Shown here: positions 31,832 to 42,914 of the stretch, in pieces
How the letters are laid out: every line of letters starts with the position of its first letter
How positions within the stretch are numbered: the stretch's first letter is position 1
Assembly (NCBI GenBank): GCA_009746045.1
Contig: RPFO01000065.1
Coordinates: 5,469,412-5,531,411, forward strand
Origin: Mesostigma viride
Lineage: Eukaryota > Streptophyta > Mesostigmatophyceae > Mesostigmatales > Mesostigmataceae
Direction of reading: 5' to 3'
DNA: 62,000 nucleotides
Position numbers and translations under genes: made by a program
The notes under the pieces: model-generated
Told to the model about the DNA's origin: nothing
The model's database searches: none
The model's input: the letters and a program-made list of their open reading frames with translations, nothing else

Positions 31832-34131
31832 TTAACCCGTGCTTTTTTTTAATTAGAACGCGATATATCGTGTTGTAAGCTTTTTTTATAGAACGCGTAT
31901 CTAGCACCTATAAGGAAAAAAAAATTTCATGGTCATGTACAAAACAAAAGAGACCGCCATGAGCTAGGTGAGCAAGCTTTTATCGCGTTTCAAGGCCAAC
32001 GGCTCTCTACCAACGGCCAGATCCGGCAACGGCCTCTAAACAGTTTTAGCCGTCAAGTTTTACTTCAGATATTGCTTGTTGCAAACCCGTCCGCAATCAC
32101 AGATCTGCTAGGAGAACCTAGACGCAAAAATCCGTCGTCAAAGTACTCAGCACACCGTCAAGGTATGGGCCGCAACAATTAGGCCATATCATCCGTAATA
32201 CTCGTACACTAGAAGCCTAATCAACCTTATTACGATCACATCACCCAGCTCTATTTCACCTAGCATCAGCGGCTCCCCTTCCGTATCACTATATAAAGAA
32301 ACTATGTTCAGAGAACCCCGATTCCTGAAAGCCCATAAATCAAAGGATTTTTTGAGCTACTCAGACCTATACAAAATGCTAATTCTTTAGAGAGATACAC
32401 TGGTTTGAATACAGGGGGGTCTGACCATGACCGCGATTTCTTGACCCTAGGTCACAAGTCATGTGCTTATTCACAAATGGTTCATGAAAAAAACTGGATT
32501 CTTGCACGAGCTATGGGCAACATATGCAGGCTCTGTGAAACAAAACTCAGGCCCATTGGGCCACTGGAGCTATTTTTCATTAGCATCACAATTACAACGC
32601 AGTACAACGCAGTGGGAAAAATGAGAGCCCTTCACAACAATATGACGCAACGCCACTAGCCCCATAAACGGGGCCATAGTGAGCTTGGAGGGTCAAAACG
32701 TTGAAAATAGGTGTTGTATAAGTTATACAGCATCAAACATGCATCAAACATCATGACTGGATGACCTAATATGACTGAATCAGGCAGCCATAGCCATGCA
32801 AAGCATCATCCACTCTCACAACGTGTTGAGCACATGCCTCGTGGGAACGGAGGTGCTGGGTTGTCATTCCATAACGCGTGCAATACTGAAAGAAAGACGG
32901 GCACGTGTAATGCAAGGCTTGGATAATAGGAACTGAGTGATCCATGAGCTTACATGCAGGCAAAGATAACGCTGGAATGCATGCCAGCAAATGGTGGCAA
33001 GATGCTAACAACACATGATTATACACCATGATTATGGGCACCTAGCTGATCTTCTTGCACAATCAACGCAGTATATAAACCATCAACATCCAATCCTCAC
33101 GTTATATATGCACGGCTTGACGACGTATACAGCACCTGAATACTGCACAACTGCAACCTGCTATGGCTGACATGCAAGCAACGTCGAGTAGGATGGCGGT
33201 CTTAGAGAGGCTGGGCAGAGGTCGATCGGTAGAAATAAGTGGAAAACTGGCAGAAACTAGGTAGAAACACGATATACTTACGCCTGCAAGCACTATTGAT
33301 TGCTTAACGGTTGGGGGATGATGCAGACGATATTTGTTTAAACTTTTGTGTAATTATTTTTCTAATGAGATTAGCATAATACTCCGTGGCATGCCTTTGC
33401 GCGCATGACACGCAAGTACTTACTTACTTACTTAACTATTGAGCCGGTGGCAGAGGCCATTTCCAGGAAAATACAGCATACCGTAGCATTTAAGCCACGG
33501 TCACGCCTTACGCTATTTGCAGGCACCATCATGCCCGGAGCTACCCAGTAAAAGTCTGCACAAATCTCGGTTTAGCCGAGAGTCCGGGCGTTCGGAATGA
33601 ATAAACATGTGTTAAGAAGTCGAAACACCATGGAAATACCAAGCATGGTGCCGCAGCAGACCCGAGTCTTGACGTAATAATATGTATGCCGGTTTCCAGG
33701 GTTTCCGCATGAAAGTTGGGTGAGAAACTGGAAAAAACTACGTTTCCTTTGCCCCGGTACCTCAACAAACTCGTAAAAACCTAATTATCAACCTTTGAAC
33801 GATCATCATGGTCGTGCCACCCAACAGCCACTGAAATTCGCGCGAAAACTGGCGAGATCTACCTGCCGGGCCATCGCCGTCGTCTTCTTCACCTTCGTCC
33901 CGCGAAAATGCCTGATTTCAGTAGTACATATTTGTTTGCAGCTGCATGTCACAAAAAAAATACCAAAAATACCAGGCTTTTTTCTTGAATTCTATGAGAT
34001 GTTTCTGATCTATGTTGAAAGTTTCAGACCAAAAATCGCATGTAGGTTTGCCACGTGTCAGATTACAACGCGATACATCACGTTCTAACCCTACAACGCG
34101 ATGTATCGCGTTGTAAAAAAACACGGGTTAA
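31832..34131. mobile_element. TTAACCCGTG-ended element with ACGCGATATATCG palindromes
   Basis: Left TTAACCCGTGCTTTTTTTT and right TTAACCCGTGTTTTTTTAC (reverse sense) are inverted ends flanked by TTAA. Both ends carry palindromes of the type AACGCGATA(C/T)ATCGCGTT. The right end sits in the (TTAA)n tail of the ORF1-only fragment that follows. The ending pattern fits piggyBac-like elements. The interior lacks a recognisable gene; frames such as 32405-32659 and 33795-34088 look accidental. A (CTTA)-tailed retroelement end is nested at 33303-33434. Confidence 0.6.
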
Positions 34132-34465
34132 TTAATTAATTAGGAACATCACTCCATTGGCCGGAGTAAATGTAGCACATATCCCTGAGAAGGGGCATAT
34201 GGCTTTTAATACATTTCTAGGCTACTTCATGCAAGGGTGGGAATGTAAGCTACCCTTGCTCTAGGTGCACCAGGGCACCTGCACCCCCATGGTCTATCAC
34301 GCTATGCCCATGCAGCTAAGGGGGAGCATGCCATGTTGGGGAAGATCATCATGGCTGTACAAAACTAGAGCGTGGCATCTCAGCAGAGAGCAGCTCTCTG
34401 CATGGGCACAGCATAACTAAACAAAACTAGGCATCATCTGGAGTGTGGCACATCATAGGCACACT
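34132..34465 (-). mobile_element. ORF1-only retroelement 3' end, minus strand
   Basis: The minus strand reads the family's 3' UTR (matching 41330-41671) followed by its TTAATTAATTAATTA tail at 34128-34142. It retains the AGAGAGCAGCTCTCTGC hairpin near 34384-34400. It stops about 45 bp before the next transposon and has no coding part. Confidence 0.75.
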
Positions 34466-34508
34466 TGCCCACGCTCCTTGTTATGATATGCTCACATGGG
34501 TCTTATTG

Positions 34509-36217
34509 GCCCAACGTACGCCAATACGCCGTATAATACGGTAAATACGCCGTATTATACAATACGGCGAGGTTTGGCGTACTAACGTACTAGAAATACG
34601 CCGTATTGCGTTCTCAACGCAAATACGGCGCATAATACGTATTTTTCGCGTATTATACGGCGCCCGGCTCCGGAATTTGGCGCCAGAGCTAGTTTTGGCG
34701 TTGCTGACCTAGGCAGGTACGCAGCCTGAACCGTACTTGGGGAGTACGGGCCTACGGTTGGTCCCGCTTGTCATCTCTGCCAGTTGACGGCGTGGGTGTT
34801 TGGATGGCAAAACGAGACCGACTTGCATAAATATGATAGTTGACCTCCGCGGCCATGGAGGTGCAGAAATCTGACTGGTATGGGAGCATGGCTTGACATT
34901 TTGAACTGCAATTTTGCAGGCATGATCCATAGGTCCTAAACAGCGTATATCATTGGCAGGCAACGCCTGGGTGTGCGCAGATATGTCTCGACCCTATGCT
35001 CGGTGCAGCAACCTCGTTTGATCAGCGACCAGGTCGGTCGCCGTGCATGTGCTAACTGTTACTAGGCGGGAAATAAGTCGATACGTTTGTACGCGGATAG
35101 ATGTGTAAAATATATTGCTGACATGTTTTATTGGCGACGACGGCCAGGAAAGCGGCTCGCAGCTACATCGATGAGGTGGGCATCCGGCTAGCTCCAGCAA
35201 GGAAGGTAATTAATCTGCGGTTTTGATCTGGTATGTGCTATCCTGTTCACGTTTTATTGCATACTGTATCAAGGTTTTGGGTCGAATCGTATACCTATCA
35301 ATAAGTTCATGGTTGTAATAAGGAATTAGTTCAATTAGCAATCTATATACCATGCAGTGGATGAGTATCACACTTCATGACCTTTATGTAAACAACAAAC
35401 TGTCGACACCCCCTAGGGCTCCCCCAGAATAGATTCTAGCCAGCTGTCTAGAAGAGGGCAATCGACATAGCTTTTACATTATAGCATGACTTGCCATGTA
35501 TTTCTCGAGCATAGTATACTGATCTAGCCCCAACGGCTTAGAGTAGCCCCAACGGTTTAGAGTGGCATGAACGCAATCACATTAGCCCAGCCATGGCTCA
35601 GCGTGGCCATTTGCTTATGCCTTAGCAGACGCCCGTTGAGCCCACTTCACCTTTCTTGTACAGCATCAGCTATGCTTCAGCCTAGGTACCTCTGGTATCG
35701 TTAATAATGGTTGTCCCACAGTGATGCGCCCCGGCCCCGTGATGTGGATAGAGCGCTCGATGTGGCCTGCCCACCGACTGGTGGGCGGTGGCAGTGAGAG
35801 AAGCTAGGGCGCCCTCCCTCCCTCTCATTGTGTACAGGGGTTGAAGGTTCCTCTACTTTGTATTGGCACCCACGTGACGCAGTCACGTGATAATTAACTA
35901 ATTAATTAATTAATTACACTTCATACAATTGATGAGACAACCAAGTGAGTGTCAAACGGCTACCGGCGACCTCTACGTGCATTGTATTGTTTTTCATCAA
36001 GATTGAGACATTAGCTAGAGTTTTTGAGAGGCACGCCCATGGGATAAACACCTTAGAATATTTTATCCTAATTGAAAATCCACTTTTCCGGTCAAAAAAC
36101 CACTTTTTTTTTTTTGGCGTATAATACGCGTATAATACGCGTATAATACGGCAATACGCAATGCGCCGAGGTTTTGCCGTATTGCCGTATTGCCGTATTG
36201 CCGTACTGGCTCACACT
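34509..36217. mobile_element. Candidate non-autonomous hAT-like element rich in CGTATTA motifs
   Basis: Dense ATACGCCGTAT/CGTATTATACG repeats lie at both ends (34510-34670 and 36118-36210), like the subterminal repeats of the hAT element at 52685. Flanks TCTTATTG (34501-34508) and GCTTATTG (36218-36225) match in seven of eight bases. Ends GCCCAACGTACG and, in reverse, AGTGTGAGCCAGTACGG align poorly at the very tips, so borders are tentative. No transposase is seen. The 35200-35700 interior is AT-rich with nothing recognisable. Confidence 0.4.
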
Positions 36218-36225
36218 GCTTATTG

Positions 36226-37705
36226 CACCCACAGGCTGCCGGATCGTTAGCGTGTCCGTTTAGCTAGCGCGCCCGAATGCAGCTGTGGCATGCCTTAGGC
36301 ATGAAGGAGACTGGGGGTCTCTGCCCTTTCTCCTGTTGTGCACACACAGGGATTAATTAAAAGCACTTCGGTGCTCGGTGACTCCCCAACGGGAGCACGA
36401 GTTTAATTTAGGCACACATGTACATGGTTAAATAATGCTCGTGGCTCAGCTGGTATAGTGCCTGTAGGAGGCGTAGATGTACATGGCCACGGTCTATCTA
36501 TTCTACACTAGACTCACTGCTGTGATTCCCCTAAGCTGGGGCGTCTGGGGGCACTGGGGCCGCGGGGGTCGCTTGCCAGGGCTTGTGGCCGACGCGTCTG
36601 CTGCTGTAGCTGTGCTGGGCGACGGCGGAGGTCACTGGTGGAGGTGGCGTGCTGCTTAAGCATGTCCGCCCAAGTGGTGATGGGAGGAGCATCGCCGGCC
36701 AGGCCAGCCGGGGCTGGCTTGGCGGCAATGTCCTTCACCGCATCAGTGGGCGGTGAGGCCTGCGGTGTTCTGCAGAACCGGCTCGACAGCGATGGCGTTG
36801 TCCTTACTGCCCGGTTAACTAGACGCTTAAGGTGATACGCTGGTCGATGTCACGGAGCTGGGCGGTGATGGCGTCGGAGGTGGGGGTGGTGGCGGTGGAG
36901 GAGGCGAGGAGAGTGGAGGTGGCGGTGGAGATGGTGGAGAGGAGGGGGAGCTCGGCTGCCAGCCAGCGTGCTGCCCATGGCCGCCACATCTGCAGCGATG
37001 GGGGCCACGTGCTGCTCGAGGGCCTCCTTGAGGAGTGAGCGGATGGAGGATTCGGTTAAGGTGGTGGTAAGGGGCTTTGGGGGCCAAAGCTCCTCGATGG
37101 AGCGTCCAACTGAAGGAGGGAAAAGAGGGCGTATAGCTGGAGGTGGGGGGGGCGGGCGTTGAGGACGTCCTTGCCGAAATTGTGCCTCTGGAGGAAGGCA
37201 TTGACAAGGCGACCTTGGTGGGAAAGCTGCTTGCACAGTTCTATAAGAGAGCATTGCGTCCCGAAAAACACGTGGGCCAGGATGCGATCAGGTGTAAGCT
37301 TGTCAAAATAGCCGGGCTGGCTGGCGTCAAAGTCGTACTCATCCAACCAAAAGCCCGTCAGGACGACTGCGCTCAGTTGGGTAATTCGGGCGACGCTGCT
37401 GGCGAGGCGGGCGCAGCAGAGGGCTGGACGACCACTAGAGCTTGGCTATAGTGGCGCCGCTGCCTTCTGGGCCGGTGGCGGCGAAGCTGCAGCCGGAGCT
37501 GCAGATGTATTTTCAGTACTGAGCGCAGCCGCCAGGCTGCGTTGCGTCGAGAGGCGTTTGCTCATCGTATATTGCGTAATAGCTGCGGAAAATTATATCA
37601 GCATGTGCGTCGTAGAAAGACGCGTCGATTGTGATATTCACGGCTAAATTCGGTGCTCAAACGTGAAAGTTATGAGCTCCGCCGTCAGCCATGGCTATCT
37701 CGTGG
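36226..37705 (-). mobile_element. ORF1-only element, degraded, with its 5' end
   Basis: The minus strand runs from about 37705 (CGTGGCTAGG, the ORF1 start region near 37560) through an N-terminal domain that is open as 37346-37056 (YFDKLTPDRILAHVFFGTQ), a Pro-rich linker, a shortened RRM region and the 3' UTR to about 36415. The RRM core is mostly deleted: the linker piece ADMLKQHATSTS runs almost directly into HKPWQATPAAP. Sequence at 36226-36362 is not assigned. Confidence 0.65.
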
Positions 37706-37904
37706 CTAGGAGAGGTTGTGCTAGGAAATTAAAGCTTGCAGGCCATGAGCTGGATGGATGGGTGCATGCCACACAGCTTTTAAATATTCCTGCATCACAT
37801 CTTCAAACGAACAGTACCCCCAGTCGCCATCCCTTCCTGGCCCATATCCCAACGTTTACGGTGTTGTGCAACATGAGTCCCTATAAGTGAGTACCTATAA
37901 TAAG
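37706..37904. other. Short unassigned spacer
   Basis: No gene or repeat is recognised between the 5' end of the minus-strand ORF1-only copy and the plus-strand copy that starts near 37905. The two copies are therefore head to head. Confidence 0.5.
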
Positions 37905-38420
37905 TCGCAACGGAGTTGACGGCCGGTTTTCCCACCGCGTCTCAGACCGCGTCGACACCAACCTGGCCGGCTGGTCTCGCCCCCGCCTTCAGCTCGCCGG
38001 CTCTCTTTACCCTCACTAAGCGCTCGGCCGAGGACCTTCTGCACCCCGCCCCCATTACCGAATCCACCTTCGTCCACCACCTCCAGGCCGCCCTCTCACA
38101 GCACGTGACGCCCATTGCTGCAGATGTGGCGGCATGCACTTGGCGGCACGCTGGCTGCTGCTCAGCTCCCCACCATCCCCACCGCCACCGCCGCCCTCCT
38201 CGCCTCCACCCCCCCCTCCCTCCGCCTCCACCCGGACTCCATCACCGCCCAGCTCCGCGACATCGACCAGCGTCTTAAGGACAACACCATTGCTATCGAG
38301 GTTATGCAGAACACCGCAGGCCGCCTCACCGCCCAGGCGGTGAAGGACATTGCCGCCAAGCCAGCCCCGGCTGGCGCCTGGCCGGCGATGCTCCTCCCAT
38401 CACCACCTGGGCGGACATGC

Positions 38421-40686
38421 TTAAGGGGTCCGGACGGACCTGCCCCCCCCCCAAATTGAATACACATGTTTTGCACTCAATACCCATGCTGGCAATGCAA
38501 ATTATGATGGGGGGCCCTAAATATGACCCTTGGGCATGCATCTGGCTACTTTTTGAGTTCAAGGCCCATCACAATACATGTGCAGGGAGCTTTTTTTGGC
38601 GCGCACACCCCCTAAAAGCACGGATTGCCTAGGACAACCCCCCCACACTTGTGTACCAAACACCATATTCCAGTCAAATCCCCACCCAGACCAAGGAATG
38701 GAGCTAATTTGCAGCACCAAAATCGCACGTCTGGGCATACTTTGGCAGTTTACCGAAAAATACGTCTTTTTTGTGACTAAAAAAAAAAAATCAAATCAAA
38801 TACGCATGGGTTGGGCCCAGGGAGATATAGATAACTTCCACAGGGTGGGAATATCAATGGGACCAATTTTCAGCTCATTCTGACCACGTATGTGAACAAA
38901 CATCACTTTTGTATGAAAAAAAAAAATGCACGAAAATACGGTTTTATGCCAAATGGCTGCACCAATCACAACCTTGCCCACCACCAAGTGGGGCAAACAA
39001 GGTGCCAGCAAGTTATTTATCATGCAAACTATCTTGGAATCAAAATTCAGGTCATTCTGAGCTAGACTGATGGCATAAACTAGTGTCCTCAACTGCCACC
39101 CCTCAACCCTAGTATAGACTGGCATGAGCTCAAACATAACCCTTTTCATCACCTGCCCACCACAAATCATCAGAATCCTAACATAGACGGCTGCCAATTG
39201 AGTTATACAAACAGCCACCAAATGCAGGATCAAGCTGAGCATGAGCCTTGAGTACTAGAGAGGTCATTCATAGCATGCAGCACCACACTATGGTAGCATA
39301 GTTGGCAATCTTCATTGGTAATAACAGAAATGTTTAGAGGCCCAAGCAACGTTCAATAGCAACAGAAACATGTGGGATTAGATGGGTGACTCGTACATGC
39401 TAGCCACACCCCACACCTCACCATGGTTGTAAACCATGCTCAACAATAAGGTGCATAAACAGCATGCTCATATACACGTGCTATGCTGACTTAGAGTAGA
39501 GGATGATGCCTCAATCAACCAGCAATAATAACACAATGTTCTAACCCTGCAGGTTCACATCACCCCGTTCAAAAACCAACCAACAAAACAGAACTGTAAG
39601 CGCAAACACGAAATACAGCAAAGCCATAAGAGAAATGGCTTGCAGCCATCCTCATAAGCATGGCTAGCATCCTTGAGAGCACATTGATTGTGATGCATAG
39701 TGGCTGTGATCCACAAATCTAAAGAGAACACACACGTAAGCATAGCTTACACATATACAAAGCATGGCCAGCAAGAGAAGTATAGCCACCTTGTTTCCCA
39801 GCACGTTGAGACGCACGGTTCATATGCTCGCCAGCTTGTTGCATGCCGCCCTCGAGGCATGCCGGGGTACGTGTTGAATATGCAATATAAGCACTCTGCC
39901 ATCCAAATCCTTCCATATATCATTACATTAACGTAGCAGCTTACCTTGATATTACCCAATCCTAGACAGGATTTCAGAGCTTGCCACGCATAACGTAAGC
40001 GAATCGGTTGAAAGCTGCCGGAAAACTAGAGACGTGCATGCAGCAAGCGGCGAACAAAACAACGCACCCTTCCAGGAAACCGTGCTGAAAGCTTAGAATA
40101 AAGGGATTTCTAAACGCAATAGACTTCGGGGGTAACCACTGGATAATAGACGTACAATGGCATGCTATCTTTCCTGACAAGGCGCGCAAGAAATGCCAGC
40201 CACCCATGGACGGGTTGACAGCGCATAAAGCAGGACCTGGCGTTTTCTTTCCGAAAATGACGAGGAAAAGTAATAAAATAAAAGGTTCTTTAACATTTTC
40301 AATCTCCCCGTTAATGAACGTTGCTTTCTGCATCGCTAGGGACTAAGAACCTTTGTAATTATCGCTGTAGGCATGTATTGCTGCTTATTCGTTGCGGCAA
40401 GATTTCCGGGCCAGACCCCCTCGCAAACGCGGATGAAAAATGGCATCGATCTCGTCAATAATGCATCTTCGGCTACGCAAGATCATGATGAAACTTTGAT
40501 TTGACGCATCTGCATAATTTTCTGCGGTCTTATTGCCATATTACTGCATTTATTACCTAACGCACGTCGCCATGGCCAACTTGGCGCAAGGGTTACGCGC
40601 ATCGTGCACCACAATTTCACGTGACGGGTATGTACCGGCGCGAATTTTTTGGCGCGAAATAATTCCGGTCCGTCCGGACCCCTTAA
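38421..40686. mobile_element. TTAA-flanked, GGGGTCCGGACGG-ended transposon
   Basis: TTAAGGGGTCCGGACGGACC at 38421 is matched in reverse by TTAAGGGGTCCGGACGGACC ending at 40686: 16-bp perfect inverted ends, each itself nearly palindromic (GGTCCGGACGGACC). The TTAA duplication with a GG start fits Kolobok-like elements. The AT-rich interior has no convincing coding frame, and only poly(A) runs such as those at 38780 and 38918. It is inserted in ORF1 of the host retroelement. Confidence 0.75.
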
Positions 40687-40793
40687 GCAACACACCACCT
40701 CCACCACCTCCGCCGTCGCAGCCCAGCTTCAACGGCAGCTAGACGCTTGACCTCCGCGAGGAGGCCGAGCTCGCCAAGCGCAGCCTCAACGTC

Positions 40794-41213
40794 ATGGTCA
40801 AGAATCTCAAGATGGAGGAAGGTGAGAATTCCGAGAAGCTTGCGCGTGCTTTTGAGAGAGAAATCCTTGATCGCATGGGCCTTACTGGTGAGATCGAGCT
40901 GGCCGCCCACCGCCTTCCCCGCGCGCGGGGTAAGGCAGGGCCGCCCCCGCTCCTTCTCACCTTTAAGACCCCGGCGGACAAGATTTCTTTTCTCAGACGC
41001 CGCAAGCGGCTCGAGAAGACTCTCTTCACCCTTGATGACGACTTGACCCTGGCGCAGCAACAACGGCGACGGGAGCTATGGCCGACCTACCTCCAGCTCC
41101 GGCAGACCAAGGCGGGGCAGCCGGTGTACTGGAAGGGGGCGGCCATCTACGTCGGCCACAAGCCCTGGCAGGCGACCCCCGCGGCCCCAGCGACTCCAGA
41201 CGCCCCAGCTTAG
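40794..41213 (+). pseudogene. L1-ORF1-like protein, RRM and C-terminal domains
   Basis: Open for 139 codons: VKNLKMEEGENSEKLARAF (RRM strand and helix), RLPRARGKAGPPPLLLTFK, TLFTLDDDLTLAQQQRRREL, then YWKGAAIYVGHKPW and TAG. It is almost identical in protein to the C-terminal part of the 9388-10128 copy. It is cut from its N-terminal half by the transposon at 38421-40686 and so cannot make full ORF1 protein. Confidence 0.75.
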
Positions 41214-41671
41214 GGGAACACAGCAGTAGTAGTGTAGAATAGATAGACCGTGGCCATGTACATGTACGCCTCCTAGAGGCCCTATTCCAGCTAAGCCACG
41301 CGCTTTATTTAATCATGTACATGTGTGCCTATGATGAGCCACACTCCAGACGATGCCTAGTTTTATTTAGTAATGCTGTGCCCATGCAGAGAGCTGCTCT
41401 CTGCTGAGATGCCACGCTCTAGTTTTTGTACAGCCATGATGGTTGTCTCTTTGATGATGATCTTCCCCCTCACAGGCATGCTCCCCCTTACCCGGGCATA
41501 GCGTGATAGACCATGAGGGTGCGGGTGCCCTGGTGCACCTAGAGCAGGGGTAGCTTACATTCCCACCCTTGCATGAAGTAGCCTAGAATGTATTAAAAGC
41601 CATATGCCCCTTCTCAGGGCTATGTGCTACATCTACTCCCAACGGAGTGATGTTGATAATTAATTAATTAA

Positions 41672-42337
41672 TTAATTATAAGTCGCGGAAGTGTCCCGGA
41701 GACGAACGAAGACCTAGGCGTTTGAAGATCAATGATTGCGCATTCGCCCCTGATTCGACGGCTAAAATGCAGAGAAGAGGTTGACTGGTAGTACTGTACG
41801 ATGGTGTTGGATGGAATTTTCGGTCGATCAGCGTTGCGGACTTTGCATCTTGCACGTTGTACATGGAAAAGAGCCATTGCGTCGCGCTGTGCTGTGGCGA
41901 ACTTATTCTCCGCCGTCGGATTGCACCGTCGATGCTCTTCGATGGTCCCACCGCAAGCCATGTACCAAAAGAAGTAGAAAATGGCGCGGCGGCATGTCGT
42001 GGCGAGTTTGGTAAGTTACAGAACTTGAAGCCCGGCGACTCCGCGTCAAGCAGTCCGCAGGTAGTCCGCCGGCGTCAATGAAGTGACAATTTGACAATTT
42101 GAGAACCGGCAACAACCTAGTCAGGGTAAAATTTGGCATCACAAAAAAAAGCGAAAAAAACTGGATTTTTTCTTGAATTCTACGGGATGTAAGGAGTTCA
42201 TCCAACAAGTTTCAGACTGAAAATCTCGTATCTAAGTACTGCGTCTGCCACGTGTCAGATTACAACGCGATACATCGTGTTCTGATCCTATAACGCGATG
42301 TATCGCGTTGTAAAAAAACACGGACTAGTTAATTAAT
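41672..42337. repeat. Decayed relative of the TTAACCCGTG element
   Basis: 42120-42337 is homologous to 33950-34127: shared TTTTTCTTGAATTCTA, GCCACGTGTCAGATTACAAC, and the palindrome ACAACGCGATGTATCGCGTT followed by AAAAAAACACGG. Here the end reads CACGGACTAG rather than CACGGGTTAA, so the terminal sequence is mutated. The left border is not identified. 41672-42120 holds no recognisable gene. Confidence 0.5.
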
Positions 42338-42914
42338 TTAAATCTTATGCCACTGCATAAGGCATCAGAGCTCAGACATATTCCCACTTGTTTATTGCAT
42401 TACAAACAGTCATACATGATAAGGTGAAAAGGTCATCTACAGGGCTTTCAGAATACCCTAAACATCATGGGTAATGCTGAGCTAGTTTGGTGTTCGAGCT
42501 AGTTTTGTGTGAGCGTCCATATGAAAAGGATGACAACGTAGTCGAAAATTCCTTTAATCCTACACTTGCTGTACTGCCCAAGTTGTTGTTACAAGGATCA
42601 GTTGTCCGTGGCCGCAAACACCAGCCATTTGCAAACTCCCTAATAAAATACAACCCTGCCGCCTGCTCTACCAGTTCGCAATGACAGAGTGCCTTACATA
42701 ATGACGCACATCCTATCCCTTGTCTCCCACCGAGAGGCGAGAAAAGTGGATAGAGAAGAAACAAAGAAAGCCAAAAACTCAAGGTAAATGCACAAGCCTT
42801 GAAAACAGGTTTCTGCACCTTTATACAACTACCTAACGCCATATCCCCACTAGGCACCTTCCCCTTCGGCGATGAAAAGACAACCAAATGAAAGCCGCCC
42901 TAAAATGAACGGGC
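42338..42914 (-). other. Probable 3' UTR and downstream flank of the NAC-like gene
   Basis: Unique-looking, moderate-GC DNA follows the stop codon on the minus strand. A 140-codon frame (42887-42465) exists but has no start context, no domain, and continues directly from the gene's 3' side, so I treat it as chance. TGTAA-type sequences, possible poly(A) signals of green algae, occur on the minus strand near 42593 and 42403; which one is used cannot be told. Confidence 0.4.

Larger units (their letters stand above)
37905..41671 (+). mobile_element. ORF1-only element split by a TTAA transposon
   Basis: The plus-strand order is: N-terminal and linker coding remnant 37905-38420 (ALFTLTKRSAEDLLHPAPIT, TAQAVKDIAAKPAPA), the 2.26-kb TTAA insertion 38421-40686, then the RRM and C-terminal part 40687-41213, then a 3' UTR to the (TTAA)n tail at 41654-41676. 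The insertion target CTTAAG is intact in the 9.9-kb copy (GCTTAAGCA). This copy supplies the uninterrupted 3' UTR used to define the empty sites of the MITE and of the palindromic transposon. Confidence 0.8.

Noticed and set aside
42465-42887. 140-codon minus-strand frame after the NAC-like stop
   Set aside because: It lies in the expected 3' UTR and shows no motif; likely chance.
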